This document shows positions 26,653 to 35,509 of a stretch of 35,509 nucleotides of DNA, one piece after another. The notes beneath the pieces were generated by a model. The model saw only the letters and a program-made list of their open reading frames with translations. It ran no database searches and was not told where the DNA came from. How positions within the stretch are numbered: the first letter of the stretch is position 1; each line of letters begins with the position of its first letter. The stretch covers positions 559,989 to 595,497 of the forward strand of contig RDEW01000013.1 of NCBI GenBank assembly GCA_011109175.1, written 5' to 3'. This DNA comes from Dicyema japonicum (taxonomy: Eukaryota; Dicyemida; Rhombozoa; Dicyemidae). The position numbers were made by a program, and so were the translations under genes.

Positions 26653-28385
26653 TGGTTAACGAGACACCATATGTCTTCTGTTTAACGAGACACCATATGT
26701 CTTCTCTTTGAATTATTGACCCCTTGCATCCAACAAGAATTATTTTTCAAGAGGTGCAATATTTCTCAATGGATCTTGCACGTCTCTCATCACTAGGCGG
26801 TAATTTAGACTTTAAATCAAGTCCATATGCCAGTTTAATAGCATATCTCCTCGATTTATCGAGAAGCTCTACAAGAGTACTTCTCTCATCACTTTCAACC
26901 ATCCTTGGAAGCCATAAATCAAGAATGGTTCTATACAAGCTGTCTACACATAAAGAAAAGTTTCCGGACTCAATTAAAAACGTAGAAGCGATTTCAACAT
27001 AGCCGTAACTTTTTTCTTCTTTTTAATGATATAATTAATGAAAAAACCCTTCGAGTTCACAACAAACACCAAGATATTGTAACTGTTCCATGAATTTGAT
27101 GGATCCAATGTTAATACAAATCTTTGATTTATTCTTGTAATTCACAATCCATGAAGCAGTACACTTTTCAAGAGATAAACCTTTATCTCTAATTTAATTC
27201 TTTCGATATGTGTCGAAACACGTTTCCGGGAAATCGATCTATTAATACTAAGATCGAGCTAAAAGAATATCATCGGCATATACTAACATTTTCGAATTTA
27301 GGTGTTCAAACTTCGGGATGTCACACATAACACAATTGAATAAAAGAAGTCTAAAGACAGACCCTTATGTAACCCCTCTTTTTAACAAAATTTTCTTCAA
27401 TATATGATCTCCAACACGTATAAAAAATTCTCTACAGAAAGAAAATCCTTCATCCAAACTTGAGCCTTGCTCCCAACATTAAAATTTGACAAAGTTTTCA
27501 ACAACCCAGCATTCCAGACGTTATCACAGCCTTTAATATGTCTAGACATACGGCCGTAAGACATTCTCTATTCTTCTTAGCAACACATTTAAAATTTGAT
27601 AATATTGAGAAACAATCTCCAGTCCCTCTAGTGGGACGAAAACCCACTGATCATCGAAATCTGTTGTCTTCAACGTATTTTGATAATCTGTTGAAAATGT
27701 TTTTTTCCATAATTTTCGATATACTGCATATTAGGCTTATTGGCCTTCTTCGGGATCATCCTTACAAAAGACTTCTTCCAAGTAGAAGGAACATGTCCAG
27801 AACACCTAGAAAAATTAAATAAAGCCCATAACGTTTTCAATAATGGTATTCCAGCATTTTTGAAGACAGTCAGGGGAATAAAATCCCAACCCGGAGCTTT
27901 CTTTTTGCATCCATTAATAGCAAGAATTATCTCCTCCATAGTAATCGTACCACACAAAGGCTCCTCCACAAGCGGGGATGGCTCCTCTTCAAGAAAACTA
28001 GTTTGTATTTTCGGGGAATAATTAACAGAGGATCCAATTTTTGTACCTCTGCGAGTTGTTGTCTTTAGACATCTGGAACTTTTTCTTTTGGGATCCAAGA
28101 GCCGTCACCAGACTTGAGATTTATCTCTTCACCTTTCTTATCCAAAGTTTCCAGAATTTAGGATTATTACGATAGAGTTTGGAGCATTCTCTCCTCCATC
28201 TATCTTCTTCAATACTTTTTGATACTTCGATCAATACACTCTTTATAGACTTGATCCTTTCTTTGAGATGGTTAGAATCTTGTGGATCCCAACATCGCTT
28301 CAGTTTTCTTCCAAATATCTCATTTCACGAAGCAAAAGACATTGCTCTCCATTCATTAATTTATTTCTATGCGGAGAAAGTAATA
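26653..28385 (-). pseudogene. LINE G in block U2
   Basis: Same element as 18127-19855, nearly identical. The RT start is better kept here: the frame 28098-27670 (142 residues) runs from MDPKRKSSRCLKTT and EEPLCGTITMEEIILAINGC through GWDFIPLTVFKNAGIPLL and VPSTWKKSFVRMIPKK. YADD is at 27269-27280. The 3' end joins the satellite after a 26-bp tandem duplication (AACGAGACACCATATGTCTT repeated, 26658-26705) that U1 lacks. Still broken by frameshifts between blocks. Confidence 0.75.
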
Positions 28386-28486
28386 TTTAAAAAAAATAAA
28401 TATTTTTAAATTAAAATAATAATAACGAGTAAATTAACTAATTAACCGTATTTTGATCCAGATTGTTGGTAATTCCTCTTTTTTTC

Positions 28487-28923
28487 TTAGAAGAAGAGTG
28501 TGCCATAACCTGTTATCTCCACATCAGATTCAGTCAAAATATCTCCGTTAGAGTCCGATGGGCTGTCCTCACGGCATGCTAGTTTTACAAGTTGGAAAAT
28601 AGCAGAGGAGTACTCTTCATCGTACACCTTCATCCCATGCTTATGTTCAATGAGCATACTTTCGAGCGTTCTCTTCAGCACAACCGAATGAATGTAAGTC
28701 CTTGTTGATTCTTCAATAGATAATTTATCCTTAGGATTCTTGAATTATCTATTATTACTCGCAGAATCCCCGACCTTCGCAAACACACAGTCGACTGTTT
28801 TTCCAAACTTTTAAGAAACTGGAAAAGAATTAATTCGCTCTTTAATGAAATCGAGGTAAGTCCTCTTCCAAAAGTATTCCTGTCCAAATACAGCTTCTCT
28901 TTATTTGCAGGTTTGAGGTGCAA
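28487..28923 (-). pseudogene. R2-like element of U2: thumb/linker fused to RLE tail
   Basis: Same structure as 20514-21010: HLKPANKEKLYLDRNTFGRG and VCLRRSGILRVI run straight into the late RLE (KDKLSIEEST), with the zinc knuckle and PD-(D/E)XK core missing, and the same 11-nt deletion near the end. Present once here. Confidence 0.8.
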
Positions 28924-29067
28924 CTTGAGTGACGTAAGCAGTTGCCGTATTTGTTGGTCAATATCATCAAATTCGTAAGGTTCAATATTAATTAATCCTA
29001 TATAATAGTTAGGGACATTGCGTATTCATTTATTGCAGAAATAATTCACAGAATTTTGAAATCATTG

Positions 29068-29960
29068 TTATTTTCCTCTTAACATTTTCAAGTATGGACT
29101 CCATAACTTTGCTTTAAGAACATTACTTCCCCCGTTTTCAAAATCACCCAAATATCGATATCCACTGACTCCTTCCAGAGTCTCACAACATGATAACGAT
29201 TTTACATTAGAAAATGACTTTTCCGAATTCATCTCCAAGCCGGCAACATAAAGGAAATCGCGAACAACTTTCATCATTTTAATAACAGTATCTTCTTTCA
29301 GCCCAAATATCTTTACGTCATCAATGAATAACAAATGATTTGTAACCAATTCTTCTTCCATCTAACTGGAGATTTACAGTCCACTTCTTGACTATTGTCT
29401 TTACAAAGTTAACAATCCAACGGGGTATTCGAATCCAAAACATGAAATAAAAATTCATGGTCAACAGAATCAAAGGCCTTCTTCACATCCACCCAAGCAG
29501 AATAAAGGGCGTTTCCATACTCCTTATTTATGCATTGATTAATAAGGGCCTGTTCCTTAGCGCCCTGACAATGTTTCCTCGTTCCCAGCTGATTGTCAGA
29601 TAATAGACCAAACGAATCCACAAAATCTGAGAGTTTGGAATTAACACATTTGGTAATGAGTTTATATAAAGTTGGCATACACGTTATAGGACGTAAAACT
29701 TTTAAAGTCTCACAATCATCCTTTTTAGTAATTAAGTAGGTTATTCCAGTATAAAACCAACTTTCAGACATATATTCCCCATTAATAATATGGTTAATCT
29801 CAGTACATAAAAAGCCATGTAAAGATTCCGTTTTCTTTTTAAGTACGAGGATCCAGCCACCTCTAGGTATCCTTCCAAATCTTTGTTTCGTGGCAAGAAA
29901 AATCTGAGATACCCACTCAGCTTCAGAGACACAGTGGTCACTTCAATAATGACAGCTAGT
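29068..29960 (-). pseudogene. R2-like element of U2: reverse transcriptase with palm deletion
   Basis: Same as the U1 RT but without the 160-bp duplication: SWFYTGITYLITKKDDCE, LRPITCMPTLYKLITKCVN, NQLGTRKHCQGAKEQ and VDVKKAFDSVDHEFLFHVL, the frameshift, the motif B deletion and NHLLFIDDVKIFG (29361-29068). The frame 29771-29409 is 120 residues long. Motif B loss makes it inactive. The shared breakpoints show that U1 and U2 descend from the same dead copy. Confidence 0.8.
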
Positions 29961-30120
29961 GATTGCTAGTTGGTTTTGGCACCGATGTTGATATTAGTTC
30001 TTGTGACGGTCCTGCTTCTACTATTCTATCTTTATTTGATTTTGCAGAAAGGCCCTTAGGATTCGATTTCTCTGTATGATTAGAAACGGACATGCACAAC
30101 CCCACAACAACAAAAATTAT
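29961..30120 (-). pseudogene. R2-like element of U2: possible N-terminal region
   Basis: Counterpart of 22142-22400 with a single 90-bp unit (about 30026-30115): MGLCMSVSNHTEKSNPKG then AGPSQELISTSVPKPTS. Confidence 0.4.
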
Positions 30121-30838
30121 TATTTTCCTCCTTTCATAATAATCAAGATAGTTTAAAATAACATTTCATAATTTACATCCAAACTATCGATATCCATATG
30201 ATTTAAAATTTTCAATTCTCGACTTCAGAAAACCTATTGAACCAGGTATCACCAATCTGAGCGTCTCCAAGACCACACGTTACCAAAACAGAATTTTGGA
30301 AATAAATTGAAAATTATCAAGTTCGACTTTGCCATCCTACATTGTCGGGAGTGCGGTAGACACACTCCATGCCGTAGAAAAACGATGAGAGCAAATGAGA
30401 AGTAAAAAGCCTTACGAGACCGATTCGAGTTCTATACGATTGTGGTCGAGACAACTTGAGGAATAAGTGGAAAATCGCTTCGCTTCCTAAAGATACTTGG
30501 ACGTTAAAATCAATTTAAAAAAAATTGAATTGCATGCAAATTAAATTTCGATAAATGATTCATCTTAAAGGTGAAGAATCCAAATGCTTCAATTGATCTA
30601 ATAATTCCGAATAACACGAGTTCCAAGTCTGCATGAACTGTTACAACAAGGTAATAAATTTCATTAAAATCTGACATGAAATTTAATAAAACAACAGTAA
30701 CTCCTCCAATTTGTCAATAATCGCCTTAAGGCACTTAAGAATTTCAAAAAAACTCCTTCAAAGCACTCTCAATTACAGAGGCAGATTCAGACGACAGCTG
30801 TAATTATTATAAGCGCGAAAAATTAATCGTTAGGTCAC
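30121..30838. other. Non-coding stretch of U2
   Basis: Counterpart of 22401-23116, with a few substitutions and small indels; no gene recognised. Confidence 0.4.
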
Positions 30839-30848
30839 TATATAAAAA
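30839..30848 (+). promoter_or_regulatory. Candidate TATA box for the small secreted ORF (U2)
   Basis: TATATAAAAA at the same distance (43 bp) from the ATG as in U1. Confidence 0.45.
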
Positions 30849-30881
30849 CGAAAATCACCCAAGAATGCCATTTCGTGTGTA

Positions 30882-31079
30882 ATGTCGCTGCTTTTGATAC
30901 TTTTCCTGACACATTCCCATATTTCACAGACAAGGTCGGCAAGAAAGGTCTTATTCTGTCGTATGGTAGTCTGTTATTCCATAACTAATGGTTTGTCGAC
31001 TTTTTCTGGTGTGGATCGAGTCAGGTTGTACATAAGTTATACGGAGGTTGCACCAAAGTGGTGGGTCCTCTGGAAATAA
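30882..31079 (+). CDS. Hypothetical small protein with signal peptide (U2 copy)
   Basis: 65 codons, the second copy of the ORF at 23160-23357, with the same signal peptide (MSLLLILFLTHSHIS) and the same length. Two residues differ, one changing a conserved-looking Phe to Ser. Frame retention in both copies agrees with function but also with the recent duplication, since few changes of any kind separate the blocks. Confidence 0.45.
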   Translation: MSLLLILFLTHSHISQTRSARKVLFCRMVVCYSITNGLSTFSGVDRVRLYISYTEVAPKWWVLWK

Positions 31080-31244
31080 CTCATGTACGCTTCCAGCAAA
31101 ACGAGACTCGCAATTTTCTTGTAGGAATTCGTGAGGTTTTTTAATGAATACTGAAGATAACTGACTATCTTCTAATATACAAGGTTACTGCCAAGAAACT
31201 GAAATTGTCCAATCTGAGCTTGATTATGGGGAATAATCTCTTCA
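31080..31244. other. Short non-coding interval of U2
   Basis: Counterpart of 23358-23518; nothing recognised. Confidence 0.35.
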
Positions 31245-31435
31245 TTTTTTCGTTTTTTTCTGTTTTTATTTCAACTATATATTTATCTATTGTTTGTCAG
31301 TATTTTCTTTTTTTGGAATAGCATATTTACTGCGATTACAGAATCATTTAATGGAAATCTAATAGTATATATTTGTTTAAAAATAGTTGGTGACATTGAA
31401 AATGTTCCGTCCATATATAATATGTCCGACATAAA
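31245..31435 (+). repeat. 200-bp repeat, U2 copy
   Basis: Matches 23519-23712 and 8104-8302. A plus frame (31290-31547) is open here but carries stops in U1, so it is probably not a gene. Confidence 0.75.
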
Positions 31436-31489
31436 TATTTTCCCAAAAATAGATTTTCCCCTCTACTTGGGTATCTTCTTTTACAAAGT

Positions 31490-34402
31490 AAAACTACACT
31501 TTTTGGCAAATAGTTATGGTATGCATTACATGATCTATTCATTTTAATGAATACCATTAAAAATTCTTGATCATTTTATTATGTAATAAGTTTTTCAAAA
31601 CTACTTGTAATTGATATGCTATAGGTTGTTTTCACATTAATCTATTCAATTAAAGATTTAAGATCATTACATGATCAAGGATAGTTATTCTACACTATTA
31701 TTGACTTGATGAGCACTATATCAATTATCAATATTATTGTAATGAATTAGATAATTATGTTTATTACACAATGACTAAAGGTACTACTTGAGACTTGATA
31801 CACTTTTTAGTCATGCTACACTAGATCCCAATTGTATGATTTGCATTACAAGTGATATACATATTATTGAATACCATTTGAAATTCTTGATCATTTTATT
31901 ATGTAATAAGTTATTCAACCTACTTGATCTTTATGCAATTTAGGTTTTTTCCATAAGATGTATTCTATTCGAGAGATTCAAGATCAATACATGATCAAGG
32001 ATAGTTATTCTACACTTTTTGTGACTTGGCATAGATTTTATTTTCGATACAAATTTTTTTATTAAGTTATTGATTTCATGTTGTAATAAGTTATTCAACC
32101 TACTTGTTGATCGTTATGCAATTTAGGTTTTTTCAACAAGATGTATTCTATTCGAGAGATTCAAGATCATTACATGATCAACGATAGTTATTCTACTATT
32201 TGTGACTTGGCATATATTATATTTTCTTCCTATTAATTTTATTGAGTTATTGATTACATTATACAATAAGTTATTCAACCTACTTGATCGTTATGCAATT
32301 TAGGTTTTTAACAAAATGTATTCTATTCGAGAGATTCAAGATCATTACATGATCAACGATAGTTATTCTACCCTTTTTTGACTTGGCATAGATTATATTT
32401 TCTATCCAATTAATTTATTAAGTTATTGATTACATTATATAATAAGTTATTCAACCTACTTGATCGTTATGCAATTTAGGTTTTTTAACAAGATGTATTC
32501 TATTCGAGAGATTCAAGATCATTACAAGATTGAGGATAGTTACACTTCACGATTCGTGACTTGATCTGCACTAAAGCAGTTATCAATATTATTGTAATGA
32601 ATTAGATCATTATGATTATTACACAATGACTAAAGGTATTCTAATACTTGAGACTCGATACACTATTTTGTCATACTAAACTATATCCCAAATACTATGA
32701 TTTGCATTACAAGTGATATACATATTATTGAATAACATTTGAAAATCTTGATCATTTTATTATGTAATAAGTTATTCAACCTACTTGATCGTTATGCAAT
32801 TTAAGTTTTTAACAAAATGTATTCTATTTGAGAGATTCAAGATCATTACATGAGCAACGATAGTTATTCTACACTTTTTGTAACTTGGCATAGATTATAT
32901 TTTCTATCCTATTAATTTATTAAGTTATTGATTACATTATGTAATAAGTTATTCAACCTACTTGATTGTTATGCAATTTACGTTTTTTCAACAAGATGTA
33001 TTCTATTAGAGAGATTCGAGATCATTACTCTACACGATTCGTAACTTGATATGCACTTAAGCAGTTATCAATATTATTGTAATGAATTAGATAATTATGA
33101 TTATTACACAATGACTAAAGGTACTACTTGAGACTTGATACACTTTTTTGTCAAACTAAACTAGATCCCAATTGTATGATTTGCAATACAAGTGATATAC
33201 ATATTATTGAATACCATTTGAAATTCTTGATCATTTTATTATGTAATACGTTATTCAACCTACTTGATCATTATGCAATTTAGGTTATTTAACAAGATGT
33301 ATTCTATTCGAGAGATTCAAGATCATTACATGATTCAGGATAGTTACTCTACACGATTCGTGACTTGATATGCACTAAAGCAGTTATCAATATTATTGTA
33401 ATGAATTAGATAATTATGATTATTACACAATGACTAAAGATTTTCTACTACTTGATACACTTTTTTGTCAAACTAAACTAGATCCCAATTGTATGATTTG
33501 CATTACAAGTGATATACATATTATTGTATAACATTTGAAATTCTTGATCATTTTATTATGTAATAAGTTATTCAACCTACTTGATCGTTATGCAATTTAG
33601 ATTATTCAACAAGATGTATTCTATTAGAAAGATTCAACATCATTACATGATCAACGAAAGTTAGTCTACACGAGTCTTGATTTGATGTGCAGAATATCAT
33701 TTATCAATAATATTGTAATGAATTAGATAATTATGATTATTACACAATGACTAAAGGTATTCTACTACTTGATACACTTTTTTGTCATAATACACTAGAT
33801 CCCAAATAGTATAGTATGCATTACAAGTTATATACATAATAATGAATAGCATTTTAAATTCTTGATCATTTTATTATGTAATAAGTTATTCAACCTACTT
33901 GATCGTTATGCAATTTAGGTTATTTAACAAGATGTATTCTATTCGAGAGATTCAAGATCATTACATGATTCACGAAAGTTACTCTACACGATTCGTGACT
34001 TGATGTGCACTAAAGCAGTTATCAATATTATTGTAATGAATTAGATAATTATGATTATTACACAATGACTAAAGATTTTCTACTACTTGATACACTTTTT
34101 TGTCAAACTAAACTAGATCCCAATTGTATGATTTGCAATACAAGTGATATACATATTATTGTATACCATTTGAAATTCTTGATCATTTTATTATGTAATA
34201 CGTTATTCAACCTACTTGATCGTTATGCAATTTAGGTTATTTAACAAGATGTATTCTATTCGAGAGATTCAAGATCATTACATGATTCAGGATAGTTACT
34301 CTACACGATTCGTGACTTGATATGCACTAAAGCAGTTATCAATATTATTGTAATGAATTAGATAATTATGATTATTACACAATGACTAAAGGTACTACTT
34401 GA
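31490..34402. repeat. Satellite array S2, mixed 318-bp and about 178-bp units
   Basis: Same family and unit order as S1. The GAATTAGATAATTATG landmark recurs near 31745, 32598, 33085, 33403, 33720, 34038 and 34356; the last intervals are 317-318 bp, the earlier ones equal one long unit plus one or three short units of about 178 bp. It ends at the same unit phase as S1 (GGTACTACTTGAGAC), then joins LINE G of U3. Confidence 0.9.
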
Positions 34403-35509
34403 GACTGGTTAACGAGACACCATATGTCTTCTGTTTAACGAGACACCATATGTCTTCCTCTTTGAATTATTGACCCCTTGCATCCAACAAGAATTATTTT
34501 TCAAGAGGTGCAATATTTCTTCAATGGATCTTGCACGTCTCTCATCACTAGGCAGTAATTTAGACTTTGAATCAAGTCCATATGCCAGTTTAATAAAATA
34601 TCTCCTTGATTTATCGAGAAGCTCTACAAGAGTACTTCTCTCATCATTTTCAAACCATCTTTGGAAGCCATAAATCAAGAATGGTTCTATACAAGCTGTT
34701 ACACATAAAGAAAAGTTTCCGGACTCAATTGGAAACGTAGAAGCGATTTCGACATTGCCATAGCTTTTTTCCTTTTTTTTGATATAATTAATGAAGGAAC
34801 CCTTCGAGTTGACACAAACACCGAGATATTGTAACTGTTCCATGCATTTAATCGCTCCAGTATTAATACAAATCTTTGATTTTTCTTGTAATTCACAATC
34901 CATGAAGTAGTACACTTTTCAAGAGATAAACCTTCATCTCAGCATTTAATTTTTCTATATGTGTTGAAACACGTTTTCAAGAAATCGATCTATTAATACT
35001 AAGATCGAGCAAAAGAACATCATCGGCATAAATAAGCATTTTCAAATTTAAGTGTTCAAACTTCGAGTTGTCACACATACGCATTTGAATAAGAGGGGAC
35101 TTAAGACAGACCCTTGTGGAACCCTTCTTTTCAACAAAATTTTCCACGATCTATGATCTCCAACACGTATAAAAGATTTTCTACCAGAGAGAAAATCCTT
35201 CATCCACACTAGAGCCTTGCTCCCAGCATTAAAATTTGACAAGTTTTCAATAACCCAGCATGCCAATCACTATCAAAAGCCTTTAATATGTCTAGACATA
35301 CGGCCGTAAGACATTCTCTATTCTTCTTAGCAACACATATAAAATTTGATATTATTGAGAAACAATTTCCAGTCCTTCTAGTGGGCGAAAACCCACCTTT
35401 CATCGAGAAGAAAATTGTTATTTTCAATATACTTTGATAATCTGTTGAAAATGATTTTTTCCATGATTTTCGATATACTGGATATCAGGCTATAGTTCTC
35501 TGGTACTGC
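34403..35509 (-). pseudogene. LINE G in block U3: RT and C-terminal domain, better preserved, runs off the window
   Basis: Minus strand from the window edge: GGFSPTRRTGNCFSIISNF (block 2a), TAVCLDILKAFDSDWHAGLL (motif A, catalytic D), FLSGRKSFIRVGD, RRVPQGSVLSPLLF (motif B, near 35085-35130), YADD at 35029-35040, then the frame 34915-34409 (168 residues) with MEQLQYLGVCVNSKGSFINY (thumb entry) and LLDKSRRYFIKLAYGLDSKSK. This copy differs more from U1/U2 than they differ from each other and keeps motifs they have lost, so it shows what the family encodes. Frames still shift between motifs B and C. The satellite junction carries the same 26-bp duplication as in U2. Confidence 0.8.

Noticed and set aside
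31290-31547. Plus-strand ORF of 85 codons in the 200-bp repeat of U2
   Set aside because: The matching frame has stops in U1 and at 8104-8302, and the composition is low-complexity AT-rich.
23770-34402. CRISPR-like array or telomeric repeats
   Set aside because: Units are 150-320 bp with no short constant repeat and unique spacer pattern, and no short telomere motif is present.
1-35509. Ciliate origin, suggested by the tiny introns
   Set aside because: TAA, TAG and TGA all end conserved frames here, so the code is standard, and the repeats and host gene are metazoan-like.

Overview
The window is eukaryotic, AT-rich and crowded with transposons. Most of it is broken, nested non-LTR retrotransposons, plus an integrase-type DNA transposon, a tRNA-derived SINE and two large satellite arrays. 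Only one gene looks like an ordinary cellular gene: a small ZCCHC10-like zinc-knuckle gene on the minus strand at 10352-10649. Its frame closes only by removing a 22-nt GT-AG intron. A 26-nt intron (in the integrase gene of the DNA transposon) and a candidate 28-nt intron (in a second integrase remnant) also restore conserved motifs. Introns of 20-30 nt, standard stop codons, a metazoan-type gene and CR1/jockey-like LINEs together suggest a metazoan with extremely short introns. From memory a dicyemid mesozoan fits best; this is an inference and no species was identified.

Region 1 (1-5218): two adjacent 3' fragments of R2-clade elements, each with a restriction-like endonuclease (RLE) domain; the 3' end of a LINE (A); then a nearly full-length APE-type LINE (B), whose endonuclease is split by a SINE with a perfect 13-bp target-site duplication. 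The SINE tail resembles the 3' end of LINE A. Region 2 (5219-10351): a LINE RT with an intact core (C), an integrase remnant, AT-rich DNA, a small insertion with a 17-bp target-site duplication, and rearranged LINE and R2-like fragments. Region 3 (10352-13300): the ZCCHC10-like gene and LINE F. Region 4 (13303-18110): an R2-like linker fragment, a hAT-like end, and LINE E, which starts with a 2A-type motif (DIELNPGP). LINE E is interrupted by a compact Ginger-like transposon with TIRs starting TGTCA and a CAGTA duplication; removing the transposon rejoins the LINE reading frame exactly.

Region 5 (18127-35509) is a tandem arrangement of one composite block: minus-strand LINE G, minus-strand R2-like element, a non-coding stretch with a TATA-led small secreted ORF, then about 2.8 kb of satellite. 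Block U1 covers about 18127-23770, U2 26653-31490, and U3 starts at 34403 and runs off the window. U1 and U2 share the same disabling deletions in the R2-like element, so they arose by duplication of an already dead copy. Both single-N positions (17291, 20277) lie between direct repeats and look like unmerged contig overlaps.

Nearly all coding capacity here is reverse transcriptase, endonuclease or integrase in various stages of decay. No operons, rRNA genes, CRISPR arrays or complete functional tRNA genes were seen.
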